From: Aquatica leii
Lineage: Eukaryota > Arthropoda > Insecta > Coleoptera > Lampyridae
Direction: 5' to 3'
NCBI GenBank assembly: GCA_035610365.1
Contig: CM069432.1
Coordinates: 14,694,001 to 14,758,000 of the forward strand
DNA: 64,000 nucleotides
In this document: piece after piece, positions 22,377-34,103 of the stretch
Position numbering within the stretch: the first letter of the stretch is position 1
Layout: the number at the start of each line of letters is the position of its first letter
Notes under the pieces: generated by a model
Databases searched by the model: none
The model's input: only the letters and a program-made list of their open reading frames with translations
Told to the model about the DNA's origin: nothing
Translations under genes and position numbers: made by a program

Positions 22377-23797
22377 TTTTCATTTTTACATTTTGTTCGG
22401 ATTTGTTGGCCTTATATATACAAAATGCATTGATCGCCAAAGCATTTAGCAAATTGCAAAAGACAACCATTGGCCATCTTTTAGTATTACGTGCAACATT
22501 GTTTTTTTGGTACAATTGGTCGACCAAATCAACACCAATTTTTGTGTGATTGTATTTCTGGTTTTCTTTGTTCCCCAGTTTCTGCATCTAAAGCATCATC
22601 ATGAAACTAAAGTATAGTTTTCGTGAAAACCAAATAGTGAAGAATTCTCTTCTCTACCTTTGTGTGGTAAAAACTCAGCAGGAATTTCTCTTTTGTTTTT
22701 CTTGAGCATACGAACATATGCCAATTTCTTATTGCGCAGTAATTTCTTGATCAGAAGTACACTACTGAACCAGTTATCTCCAGTGATATTTCGGTATCGG
22801 CCTTCAACTGGTTTTAACATTCTAATGACGACATCATGGAGACTACTACTAATTCTATATGGTCCATCTGGCTGCGTGCCTACATATGTTTCTAATTTCA
22901 TTGTGTATGCTGTTTTAGCATCCACCAAAGCATACGATTTTATCCCATATTTACTCGGTTTATTGGGTATGTATTGGCGGAAACTACAACGACCCCCGCG
23001 ACTAATTGTTCGTCTATTGTAATATATTCGTATGGGCAAAAATACTTTTGAAAGTTATTGTTCACAATTTCAAAAACATCCCTTATTACAGCAAATTTAT
23101 CAATATCCCTGCGTTGTTTTCTATCTTGGATATTGTCGAATCTTACACACCTCAACAGAAAACGAAAACGATGTTCGCTCATAGCTATGTAGCACGACTC
23201 TACTCCATTACCTTTAAAATTGTCCCATAACTGGTGCAAATTCTTTCGAGAACATCTAGAACTGCCTATGAGGTACAATAAACCAATTAGGGCTCTTATT
23301 TTGGTTATACCCGTATACCTGGCATCTCGTTCCCTTGTAAAATTTTTAGTAATTTCATCGATAAAAATATTTGTGGTCGTGGCGATGACCGACAGAACTG
23401 CATTATCAATAAACAGATCAAATGTTTCTATTTCAGATTAATATTCGCGAGCTTGATGTATGGGTCCAGGCATATTTTCGACAATATTATGTAATCGAGT
23501 TCTCACATTTTTAGGTGGTCTGGTTTTTTACCACTTAGTTTCTCCATCCTACCCTAAAAAAGAAATTGCGGAACCCTCATCTTTTTGAACACCAGTTTTA
23601 TCATCACTTCCATATATTTCCTGCAAGCCAGATTCATGATTGCTTTCATTTGATACATTTTCCTCGTCTTGATAGCTTTCGTCTACTACATCACATTCCG
23701 TGTGTTCCTCTTCATCACTCTCTGCGTTGAACCACTGTACCCATACGGCAGGGTTTTTGCTGTATTCATTCGTTTTTTTTTTCTTGGCAGCTGACAT
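22377..23797 (-). pseudogene. piggyBac transposase, main part
   Basis: Cut-and-paste transposase acting at TTAA. The N-terminus from the ATG at 23797 is acidic (SDEEEHTECDVVDE). The catalytic domain is readable with a few frame changes: TGITKIRALIGLLYLIG, MSEHRFRFLLRCVRFDN, YITIDEQLV (first Asp, about 23010), SKYGIKSYALVDAKTAYT, ITGDNWFSSVLL (second Asp, about 22780) and IGVDLVDQLYQKNNVARNTK (third Asp, about 22530). About 60 residues between FHENYTLVS and KLGNKENQKYN are missing or garbled. All three catalytic Asp are kept; stops and shifts make it a pseudogene. Confidence 0.9.
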
Positions 23798-24197
23798 GAC
23801 GCCTAAACGCTAAATAGTGTTACTACCTGATATAAAAAGAAGCTATGTGTTTACCGTAAAAGTTATTCACCTCCTCAAAAATCCGTTAATTATGAATTGT
23901 AGATAAAAAATATGCACATAAACACGTCCCTCTTACAAACACATAAAAATAAAAAACTTTCCACTATCAATGAAAGAAACAATCTGTTCGAACGCCTACT
24001 ACAAAAACTCGGTTACTCGCGTGGGTGACAGTCGTCAACCACGGCACTTTAACGACTGCTAATTGGTTTTGTGCAGTACGAATCATGTTGTAGCTATGTA
24101 GATGTTTACTTTATAATGTAATTAGAAGGTACTAAAAACCAATCTAGCTTAAGCTTAATACAATATGAAAAATTGCCAGTTGCACTTATATGGTTAA

Positions 24198-24770
24198 CAC
24201 CTGTCCCCTACGCGACCAACCGAGGGAGTTTTTATTACAACCTTTAGGCAAAGTAGAACAATTTTTGCAAAATCGAAGGCAAAAGGCTATCGCCCTTTCC
24301 AAACGATTCAAATTGGAGTAGCTTGTGATTGGTATTGGAAAATCAACTACCGTAATATAAGAGTTCAAAACCTTTTTTATTTCAGGAATGTTTGAACTTA
24401 CGGAGAAAGATTCAGGCCATGTAACTTCTTTCTCTATCAACCATGATAGACCGTGCCACCAAAGGACAGCACATCTCAAAGCTTGAGGAGGGATACCTAT
24501 AGATAGTAGAACGGTCGGATTACCTTGAATGTCATTTATCGAATGACACGAAGAAAATCCAATTAAAAGATTTATAACGACAGGCTCATTAAATCGGGGA
24601 TCAGATAACTGAATATTCGATGGTTTTTGCAAGATATTCCAATCAACACGAGAGCTGGGCGTTATGCCAGTTATTTCATCCATGATCAAGCAAGAGAGTG
24701 AAACTTGAAACTTGGAATAATGTGAACGTACTATTACGTCACATTTTCAGTCGATGCGAGTTGCGGAGTT
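24198..24770 (-). pseudogene. BEL protease fused by deletion to post-RNase H linker
   Basis: SLSCLIMDEITGITPSSRVDW and NIQLSDPRFNEP...NLLIG are the retropepsin-like region of BEL/Pao (LADP/LSDP followed by DLLIG). The next recognisable motif, LWWHGLSWLIEKEVTWPES, belongs after RNase H, and RLERAIAFCLRF is the linker before integrase. The ORF is continuous (24689-24186), so an in-frame deletion removed the whole RT and most of RNase H without breaking the frame. Confidence 0.75.
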
Positions 24771-24772
24771 GC

Positions 24773-25445
24773 TTATTCTAGTAACAACGAAATCAGTGTC
24801 ATCGATACGCACATTGAGTTTTTTGCAAAGAGAAGTTTGAATAAAATTTGATTGAGAACCTGAGTCAAGCAAAATTCGTCAGAATCAAGAACTTCAGCAG
24901 ATGCTGTAAGCAATAAAACTTGAAATGCATTTGCGCATAGTGTTGAGACTGATTGAGATGGTCCAGACGTTTCAACATTTGCAGGACCATCCGGCTGTAC
25001 TTGAGTATCGATAACATAAAAAAGTGCAGCATGTAGAAGAGAGTGATGCCTTCCTTTCCAAATGCGGCAAATATACTTAGACGAGCACTGTGGCAGAAAA
25101 TTCCTTTTGTGAAGGCAGTATATACATAGTTTTAGTTCTTTGGTTTTAGATAACCTTTGTTTAAATAATTTTAAAAATGCATCACATGAGCTCAAAGATG
25201 GTGAATCTTTGCAAATCACACTATTTCCAATCTAGATTTTGCAGCATCTAGTAGCTCATCGAAATTTCTTGGCACTTTGAAGTGGCCAACAAACCAAAAT
25301 AAAAGTAGATAAACTTTATATTAGATTTATTTAAACATAATTCAGCTTGAAGTGTATTTACTACAAAGGTATCAGGAACAATCTTAAAGTACGTGCCACT
25401 TACAACATAAAAAAGGGTAAAATACCCGTACATACATTTCGGCAA
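24773..25445 (-). pseudogene. BEL gag C-terminal part with zinc knuckles, and protease start
   Basis: The segment 25445-25200 has GYFTLFYVVSGTYFK and LQAELCLNKS (uncertain gag). It is followed by SCDAFLKLFKQRLSK, a knuckle series CIYCLHKRNFLPQC...CRIWKGRHHSLLH (25130-25030; RHH-x-LLH is a BEL/Pao hallmark, Cys to Trp in the last knuckle), a Pro/Ser linker, and VLLLTASAEVLD, the start of the protease. The active-site DSGSQ region near 24880 is readable only in another frame. Confidence 0.72.
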
Positions 25446-26243
25446 GACGGAAAACTAGCGAATACAATGTAAGCAATTCTGAACACCATCATATGATTTT
25501 GTTTTTGAGTAAGATCAACAAAAGTCATAAGTTTGCAAATAAATTTCAATCTGTCAAAACATTCTTCTAAAAATGCTGAAAATTAAACTGATAAGTATAC
25601 AATCGTGTTATTACAAATAAATTGATTAAATAACACTCGATGATTAATACACAAATTGCGCTAAGTGTCCAAAAGTCGTTTAATTTATATTAGATCTAAC
25701 TCATGTGCCGACATCATTACATCTAACTATTACGATTTAATTCTTGCATCTGTGCATATTTTAGTTATCGACCTCATAAAAAACAATTAGACAGTCATTA
25801 ATATTTTCTAAAGTAACAAACACGCGAGGACGACTAAACTTTCTGTGATAATAAAAGAAAAATCAAATTTTATCGTAAAATAAAATTTTGCTCTTACCCC
25901 AGCTATTCTTTCGCAAGCAAAACATCAAAATTCTAATTGATTTAGACGTTAATAACGTAGATGTTCCAAAATTCTCAAATGTAGATATCACTAAGAATTG
26001 CGTACAGTAAAAAAACGGAAAAATGATTGAATGAGCAAATCATACTTGTCGATAGCGTTTACGACAGCAAAATTCATACAGTGCGAAAAACCATAATAAG
26101 TGCTTTTTACCTAACAATGTAGATTGTGTTATATTAAAACTTATCATTTTGGCATGTTTGGTGTTTTAAATGATATGTTAAACTATTTTACAAGTTTGTG
26201 GGACTAACTCTTGTTAGCTAACTTTGCTTGGACGTCAAACGGA
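25446..26243. other. AT-rich spacer
   Basis: No coding signal and no repeat matched to the rest of the window. It ends at the 4-bp duplication CGGA (26240-26243) of the next LTR-like element. Confidence 0.5.
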
Positions 26244-27708
26244 TGTTACGGACGAAATTTTTATTACGCACGACTGTGTATATTGACTTGAAATTAGATT
26301 CCGGTTTTGACGCCCTCTACCGATTTTTTTCTCGTGGTTGTCATTTGGCGAAAAATCGTGATGCTGTCAATTGGATAAAATGGTCTGGACGTTTTGAGTA
26401 GTTTCTTTTTCCAATACCATCCGGAATAATGGAAATTCAATTGTAATTACATTAAGTATATAAAATATTTGAGGCGTCACAGGGTAAGATAATTGCTGTC
26501 GTTTATTAAAATTCGTTCGTAATTCCTTTTTCATTTAACAGCCATTTTTCATCCACTTCGAGCACATGTACGTTTTCGATAAAGGGAATGGTGAATAGTA
26601 ATTCTTACTAAGAAATCACGTTACCGCACACATACGCTTTCGGAAGGCGGTTTCTACGCCACGAAAATGAGGTCTCGATAAGCCTTACCGTGGGAGATGT
26701 TATTACCGTGGATTACTCGATTGTGTTATCAACCACCTGTTTTGAATTGCTACTTGCATCGTTCTTGGGGTTCTGTATAATGTTTAAGGAAGAAGTCGAA
26801 TGTGTTATCAGCCACCTGTGCTAAGATTATTTCTTACAGTGCACGATACAACGGGTTTTTATATGCCAGTTGCTTATTTATTAATACTATCTTTTGTAGC
26901 TTTTGTTCTGTGTGAACTCGATTGTGATCCGATTTGCTTTTCACCATTTATTACAGGCCACTGACGAGAAAACGTTTTCTACGTGCAATTGGAAGCTGGA
27001 TGTTAGGGTGAGTTACTTGTTTGATTTTTATATCGAGATCACCAAAGTTATTCACAGAATTATATTTAAATGTTAATGATCGTAACTGCGTTATTGCTTA
27101 TATACCAATAAGGTAATTTTTAAACATTTCATAATTGTATCGCATGCTGTGAGAGAAAACCTAATTATTCTGGGACTGTCGATGCTGTCCTTTTCGACAT
27201 AATTTTCATATGTAATGTGTGTTGCCGGTACTACAGGCATTTACGTACAGGAATTGTGATATAATCTAGTAAATTTTAAGTGAATACTAAATCAAAATCT
27301 CCTCTAATTGCGAATGCAGATTGTTAGTCATTTTAGTAATCAGCACGCTGTGATATTGGTTAATTATATGTAAGAATCTTGTGGGTACGGATTCATATAT
27401 TCTTGTTAAGGTAGGCCATTCACCTCTTAAAGTGATTAAAATCATTAAGCTATCTTGTTAGTTTTTCTCTCCTGTGATTACTGTTATCTACGAACTAATT
27501 TTGGGCTACTCGAACAGCCGAGTATAAGGATTACGAACCTTCGATTGAGTTACAAGTTTAGACCGTTCTGTCGTGAGCGAGACAGAAGCGTTATTTTGGA
27601 TCAGCTCTGGCGCCCTTAAACATATTTTCTGTATTTAATGTGGACCTCCCCACCTCCGACTATTGTGAGTTGGCCGTGCAAGGTTCGTAAAACCAAAAGC
27701 TTGTAACA
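26244..27708 (+). repeat. Solo-LTR-like element, family 1 copy b
   Basis: A 1465-bp noncoding block running TGTTACGGACGAAATTTT to AAAGCTTGTAACA, flanked by a perfect CGGA duplication (26240-26243 and 27709-27712). It matches the inverse copy at 10841-12263 through most of its length. Internally it holds two blocks like GTGTTATCA.CCACCTG, at about 26728 and 26802, where the other copy has fewer. The exact flanking duplication proves it moved as a unit with these ends. Confidence 0.82.
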
Positions 27709-27712
27709 CGGA

Positions 27713-30092
27713 TCACAACGGTGATGAAAACTGCAAACTCGTAGGTAATGTTTGTTAAATGTTTCAAAGTTGGCTATACAATTTGTTGTCTACGTTCTTA
27801 AAATGTTGTACTTGAAAATGCTATATTTATTTAGTCAAAACTGATGTGAGCATCTTACATAACTTTATATTAGTACAAACGGTTGGTTTTGTCGTTTTTG
27901 CTAGATGCGATTTTGGTTCCGTTGCATGCTGCCCCCTACTTAAATATAATTTTTACTGTTTACTACTCTTTGCTATTTAAATTGAAACGAGTAAACTGCT
28001 TTCTTTTGTACAGTTTTTTCAGAATTGCTTTTTTTAATTCTAATGCGTGATTAGTTAAAACCTGAGTTTCTGATTTTGGTTTAGTTACAAAAAATTAATA
28101 CCGACAACTTCTCAGAAAGAAAACTAATGGTAAGGCTCATTTTGGAGTAAATCAAAGCTTCAACTTATTTCGGTGTTTATTGAATGTACCCATCCGGTTA
28201 AGTTTCTCAAAATTCGTGGGTACGGCTGGAATTATAGTTTAAATAGTTTTTTCTTTTAAATTCATGTAGAAATAACATAACAAATAGATTACTAGGCTAC
28301 TATTAATCGAAGTGGTGCTTACACAGACCACGGTACAGCATAACTTTATCTTCGTTAATAAATAAACAGAAGGATCTGACCTGTATTTTGTAGGTGTTGT
28401 GTAAGTGAAAACGGTGGTATCCAGATGTCTATAACCATTTACGTTGATGATAGCGTAAATTAAAATGTCGCTACTTCGAGTAATAGCCGGAACGGAAATT
28501 CTCAGATGAGTTCATAACCATAGCAGAGAAGTAATAGACATATTAGAATAAAAAGGAAAAAATACCAAAAAATAAAAACTACTAAAAGAAAATCGTTAAA
28601 TCGCCATTTTGTAAAACCTACCAAAAGGTGTTTAATCTGATCAACCAAACAGAAATTTGTGTGTGAACAGCCGAAATGCTGATAAATTCTTGACTGACTA
28701 CATCTAAAAGACAAATTTTAATAAACGTTGAATTTACAGAATACCTTCTGACCTAACAACTAGTTTCAAGCGAACATGTGCTGATAAGTAGCAAATTTGT
28801 TGACCTTTTATGGTTTTCATCAGCTTTTAAATGGAAAAGAACGTCATAAGCGAGAACTAACTTAGCGTCAAAATTTCCCACCAGCTTACGTTATTCGTGG
28901 CGGTAAATCAGTATGACCAATTTTTCGAAATCCAAAGGACCAAGTAACGTGATACATTAGAATATACAGGGTTAAACAAAGTCGAAAAAAAATTAATGTA
29001 ATGTAAGTTGTCTATACGACAGAAGTGTAATTTAAATCAGAAATTCCTTGTTGCAAATTACTAAATAGATTAAATGCAACTTTTACATTACAAATTTACG
29101 TGTAAGAGTGCTACTGCTACCACTGACTCTCGGTTACCTATTCCACCGCTACCAAAAGTAACCACCCTACTTCGTAGAAAAGACACGTTTTCTACCTGCG
29201 ACAAACAACTCCTCCTGCGACAGAATCTACAACACCAACAAATAGCAGCGTAAAACCTCTTCAACACTGCTAGGAATTGTAAAACAACTCAAATCAAACA
29301 TTGATCGTAAGTAGTTTTCAAAGTTACTGTTAGAACCTTACGTTTTTAGTATCTTTTTTTGTTGGGGACAATACAATGATTAAAAATTTATTTATAGTAT
29401 TACTTATTGCTTTTACTGTACTTCGCAAACTGAGTTTTTTTTACTGTCACTAAACTTTTCAAAACACGTGTAAGTAAAGTTTAATTTGGTTTTTTTGTGG
29501 TTAAGTACACGCGTGGCGCGTAATGGTAGGGTATATGTAGGCATAATAATTTTTTTGCACCACTACAGTACTCTGTATGCTACATTGGGGGTTGTTCTTG
29601 GGACACGTAAGAAACAAGCGCTTGGTACCACACTCTCCGACCGATTGGGTATTTGAGATAGGTATGGTTTTTGTTTTATGTGTAAGTAATTTTAGGAGCT
29701 TTTACATTTATCTTTTTTTTGTTTTAGCAGTAGATAATTGAGTTTCATTAAATAAGACAGTATAACTATTTTTGTTTTATTTTTTCTGGATTAAGGGCAT
29801 TTAAACTAAGACGTATTTTTTTCATTTGTATTTTATTTCATGTACAAATACAATTTGTTTTCTTGGAGTTGTTTTTGCGTTTTTCGTTCTTTTTTGTCGT
29901 TAATTGTATCCCAGTTTAGGTAGAGAACTAATTCTCTCTCCGGAGCAGACCCTGCAGAAACCGATTGGTTTTGGCAGGTTGTCTGGCGCCCGAAAAAAAA
30001 ATTTGCCGCACGCTGTCTGTACTTGCATTAGGCGGTGCCAATTTCATCATCCTATTTTAGGTAACTACGGTTAACAGCTAGGGTAAGTAACA
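27713..30092. other. AT-rich spacer
   Basis: No coding signal. At 29984-29993 the sequence TGGCGCCCGA followed by a run of A resembles a retroelement primer binding site, and the preceding 80 bp are GC-richer, but no LTR pair or gag follows. A patch at 29100-29280 with several CTACxxC motifs is unexplained. Confidence 0.45.
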
Positions 30093-30540
30093 TTTTTTCA
30101 AATCGAAGCGGTTCTAAATAACCGTTTATTGTGCGCTTTTTCATCTGATTCCGCCGTAACTCCAGACTATTTGAGTCAAGGTTCGGGTCGTTTATTGGTG
30201 AGCTTCTGTTTGCGTTGCACTCTTTTCTAGATGCTAATAATTTTACTTTCAAAGATCAAAATAACATTATATAATCCTTTTAGCGACGCTGGTCCTCAGA
30301 GTATTTAACTCAACGCAAAAAATAGTTATATCACAACCCAGGATCTCAAATGGGTGATTTAGTTGTAGTTCAGGATCCTAATAAACTGTCAATGTTATGA
30401 TTGGTTGGTAGAGTGATCGAGTTAGATTTAGGAACTGAGGCTTTCGCTCTTAAATCATCACCGTTAAAACAACGGTTGGGTATCTTATTGTTTCCCTTTT
30501 ATACATTTATAAAATGTATCAAAGTTGTTTTAATTGGTAT
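30093..30540 (+). pseudogene. BEL/Pao integrase end and C-terminal domain, fragment
   Basis: Plus-strand reading FFQIEAVLNNRLLCAFSSDS (30096-30155) corresponds to the QIEAVLNSRPL-SSDP motif at the end of BEL integrase. RRWSSEYLTQRKK, QMGDLVVVQDPNKLSML, a stop, and LVGRVIELDLGTEAFAL correspond to the small C-terminal domain (DUF5641 type), and after a frame change VKTTVGYLI is its last strand. It is a separate copy from the BEL element at 19-25 kb, which is on the other strand. No LTR found on either side. Confidence 0.75.
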
Positions 30541-31550
30541 GAAATATACCGACAAATTATTTTTGTTTGAATTTTTCAGTTAAGAAACTCTATGAAGATA
30601 TATATCTTTTTTTAAATATAGCTTACAGAAATTTCAACATTATTTCTATTTATTTAATCACTTTAATAAAACATCTACTATATATTGTATGCTTGTCTTT
30701 TTACCGTCTAGTATGAATTAATAAAATTACAAAAAACTTGAAACATGATTAGTTTTAAAAGTGCACAAAAGCATTTTCTTGGGATTGCATTATTCAAATA
30801 AATTTTAGAAACTGTTTTTTGCACATGTCTACTTATATATTTTTAAAATGTGCTATTTATTAATTATTGACCATAGCTACGTAAATAAAAACATTTCTTT
30901 AGTTTATCTTTCTTATTAGTGATAACCGTTGAAATTTAGGATGTACTCGCTTCGTTAAAATAAATTATTTATAGAATGACTTTTTGCTTTTCTATATTTA
31001 GAAAACTTGATGCAAAAATAAGAAAATTAATAGGCATTTACCTGATTATACAATTACGTTGCACTAAAATTTGATATTAAAATTTAAACTTTGCAATCTG
31101 CAAACACGAAATCCTTATTCTTGTTCAGGGTCTATATAACTGTTTCTGACTTCAGTACCTAAAAGCAGGTAAATGTAAAAAATTCTTTGAAATTTACCAA
31201 AAAGTACTTTGTGTAAACCCGTTTAGAATGCTACAAAAGTATTTGGAAAAGTTGACCTCTAAAATCATAAATACCTACTAGTAATTTTACAGGAAAATTA
31301 CAATAACTTGTCTAAAATTTCTTAGCAGCAAATGTAGTATATTATTGTAAAATTACTATAATTTTAGTTATAACGCAATTGGTTTTTCAATTTAATTCAA
31401 TCGCAGATGTCTCGCTTTCATATTTTACTTGTGTAATTTTTTAATAATTAAATTGCGTTTCTCCTACAATTTTTAACAAATTACATACTACGATTTTGTA
31501 TTATTTTTCATTAAAATATACGCACATAAAAATATATTTTAAAACAAGCA
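30541..31550. other. AT-rich spacer
   Basis: About 1 kb, very AT-rich, no ORF with coding character and no repeat I could pair. Confidence 0.5.
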
Positions 31551-31552
31551 TA

Positions 31553-33767
31553 GTGTAAAGGTGCCCAAGAGTACGCACATAATTTTTAATCAACTGCAGT
31601 TCACTAATTGGGTATTAGATTTTAAATAAAGCAATACAAGGCGACAAAGAACTATATATTTATGGAAAAGAACATGTAACTAAATAGTTTTCTTCAAAAT
31701 GGTAAGAGAAAATTAACCAATGAACTAAGAGGACGCATGGTACTACTCTAAGAGCGCGCATAATTTCTAAGAGTACGCATTGTTTAATTTAGCCGGTTTT
31801 CGTTAAATAAGTCGCACACCAATGCTCCTAGCCTTTCGTAAGATGTGCAGATTTCATGAAACCATCGTAAACATGTTGAACATTGAATCAAGTCAACTTC
31901 TGGTGGTTCCGAGTATGTCTCAGTATAAGCTGGACATTCCCCAGAAACATTATTTTCAACCTATTTAACTAACACATTTTTCTTAGATACTTTTCCATGT
32001 TTCTACTTTTTGTGGCAGATTTTCTTCCTATTTGCTTTTTAACTTTATTTTTTGCTTTATACTCTTTTGCTTCTTTTTCTGCATCTTTAGCAACAAGTTC
32101 CTCCTTGAAGGGAGTGCTGGTTAAGACTAATCTAATCTCTTTCGCTTAGTTGCATTCATAACTTTTTTTGGCACAGGACAAATATTTTCTAGAATTTCTT
32201 TTTTATTAGTTTTCTTTGTATTTTCTTCTGATATTAAATTCGTGGGTGCATCACCATCATTTGTATTTTCAATAATTATATATTACGTAAGAAATACAAC
32301 TTACCTAATTAATTTTGTTTCTTACCTGAGCCTTGTGTAAAATAAAGGTCTTCATTGGTTTCACCTTCACTAGACCTTGGTAAAGAAAATTCTGGCATAA
32401 TTGAAATTCTTAATTGTGGCATTTTCTTGGATATTTTATCATTATTGCCTGCAAAAGTCAAAAAATAAAAGTGCAATTTAATAACCTCATCACACTTTTT
32501 ACCGGAATTTACAGGAGTCTCCATTAAACAAATATGTGTAATTTTATCTGGATTAGAGGAGGGTCCAGGTTTGGTCGATTAGAAAGATTAGGTTTAGGCG
32601 AAGAGGAATGCACAGTTTTATCTAAATTAGAAGAACATCCAGGTATGGACAAATTCGATGATGGTTTTTGTTTGATTTCTGCCATGGAACCAATATTTAT
32701 GAGCTCTAAAGGTTCTGGATTATTTATTTCAATCTCAATATTTTCCGAACCAATATTGTTATCGACAGCATATTCGATTTCTAGAGCTGGTGTATCATTG
32801 ATACCGGATGGTTTAAAGTCTTCTTCTGGAAATATATCTGGATCTTAAAGCCAGATGCCCGTTGAAGAGAATGCTTTTTCAGCCTTCTGAATTAATGCAA
32901 GCTTTGAATAAACTTTCTTAAACAATAACGCAACTTCAAATTGACCTATTGTTTTTCCTGGATTTGTAACTATCAATTTGTCAGCTTCTTGAGAGTAAGC
33001 TTTTAAAATGTTGCAGCGACTTCATAAATAATTCTATATTTATAAAAACACTTTCGGAAAGGAGCAAAATAGTGTCAGCTGGGGCCCCATGAAGCAACTC
33101 TTTCTTTTCTGGGATAAATAAGTGCTGGTGGTATATAATGCCCAGAAGCACTAACACAGCAAACAGCAGTTACTAGCTTCTCTCTTTCTACGGATACTAC
33201 TTTTTTCCCTTTTATTGAAATAAGTTTTGGACGCTTTCCTAAAGTAGACTCGTTCATACTGTATGCTTTTGCTATGGATCTCTTAGATTGGTCATTTTCA
33301 ATTTTTTTCTTCATCTCCAATAGCATCTCTTTATTAAACCGCAACTGGCGATTAGATTTTCTTTGGTAACGGGCCATTTTTTCTAAAATAAAAAAAGAGA
33401 AATCTCCTGGAATATAAGAGTACGCACTGCGTGGGGCAATTACAAATGCGCACTCTTGGTTTTTGGTTGATAATCAAAATAAAATGCAATATGCTTGGCC
33501 TTAAGAACTGATTTGCATAAACCCTTAATACTATATAAATAAATTTGCCGCCAAGTGAAGACACTGCCTTCGCATAACTTCTAAATTGCAGGGTACATGA
33601 AAAATAAAATCTCAAAGAACTATAGTCAAACTTGGAATTTTTGATATAACTTACCAAGTATTTAACACACTATACACAAAAAATCACAGCAACATATCAC
33701 GTCGACTTCACTATTGAAACTGCCTTACGTACTCTTAGATCTCGCGTACTCTTAGGCGCCTTTACCC
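31553..33767 (-). mobile_element. pogo-like (Tc1/mariner superfamily) transposon
   Basis: Terminal inverted repeats of about 24 bp: left GTGTAAAGGTGCCCAAGAG, right (reversed) GGGTAAAGGCGCCTAAGAG, both followed by TACGC. TA flanks each end (31551-31552 and 33768-33769), as expected for Tc1/mariner insertion. The motif AAGAGTACGC or a near variant recurs inside both ends (31750-31780 and 33415-33455, 33725-33755). One transposase pseudogene fills the interior on the minus strand. Confidence 0.9.
31784..33377 (-). pseudogene. pogo-like transposase with PHD-type finger, internal deletions
   Basis: Start MARYQRKSNRQLRFNKEML at 33377 with a pipsqueak-type helix-turn-helix (SIAKAYSMNESTL). The reading then jumps to RPKLISIKGKKVV, so the rest of the DNA-binding region and the first catalytic Asp are deleted. 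SASGHYIPPALIYPRKER and, in a second frame, ELLHGAPADTI and INIELFMKSLQHF are DDE core. A further jump to TNPGKTIGQFEVALLFKKVY loses the other catalytic positions. KAFSSTGIWL-stop-DPDIFPEEDF follows, then a Lys-rich region and a C-terminal finger (IQCSTCLRWFHEICTSY...VCDL) with the first Cys changed (GECPAY). Cannot be active. Confidence 0.85.
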
Positions 33768-34103
33768 TATTTAAATCTTAAGAACATCGTATTAAGATTT
33801 TTAGCAAAAATTAAAAAAAAGTTTAAGGAAAACGTTTAACATCTATAAATACGTAAATTTAAAAGTACAGTTAAAAATAAGCATAAAAATGTTAGATACT
33901 GATTAAACATAAATATTAGCTTTATATATAATTATAATATATATTTTGTCAGTCAAACTTTGAAAAACATTTTTGACTTGAGAATACACGAACGATATTG
34001 TTGGTACATATTTTTATAATTGTTTTTATCTAGTTTTACCATATTTACAATAGATTTTCTACATCTTGCAGTATCTAGAATTAAAATATTTACAAATTGG
34101 TGC

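Larger units (their letters stand above)
20100..24193 (-). mobile_element. piggyBac transposon (first copy), split by an LTR-like element
   Basis: TTAA at 20096-20099 and 24194-24197 flank the element. The left end begins CCCTACGTTAGTAGCG; the right end, read inward on the minus strand, begins CCATATAAGTGC, so the inverted ends have diverged or one end is altered. Both ends carry a subterminal block GTGGGTGAC...GTCAACCAC (20137-20158 and 24022-24043), a probable transposase-binding site. The transposase gene is on the minus strand. Confidence 0.85.
19060..25445 (-). mobile_element. BEL/Pao LTR retrotransposon, decayed, split by piggyBac
   Basis: Minus-strand element with gag and zinc knuckles (25445-24780), protease (24770-24600) and the post-RNase H linker (24600-24198), then an interruption by a piggyBac between TTAA sites at 20096-20099 and 24194-24197. 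The linker and integrase continue at 20095-19060. The reading GQVL...NELRSALLRLVKISQIE is rejoined across the insertion with a 1-nt slip. RT and most of RNase H are missing, because the protease motif NLLIG is followed at once by the WWHG motif. LTRs were not found. Confidence 0.8.

Noticed and set aside
22660-23441. Plus-strand ORFs of 73-120 codons
   Set aside because: Antisense to the piggyBac transposase, whose three catalytic Asp motifs are on the minus strand.
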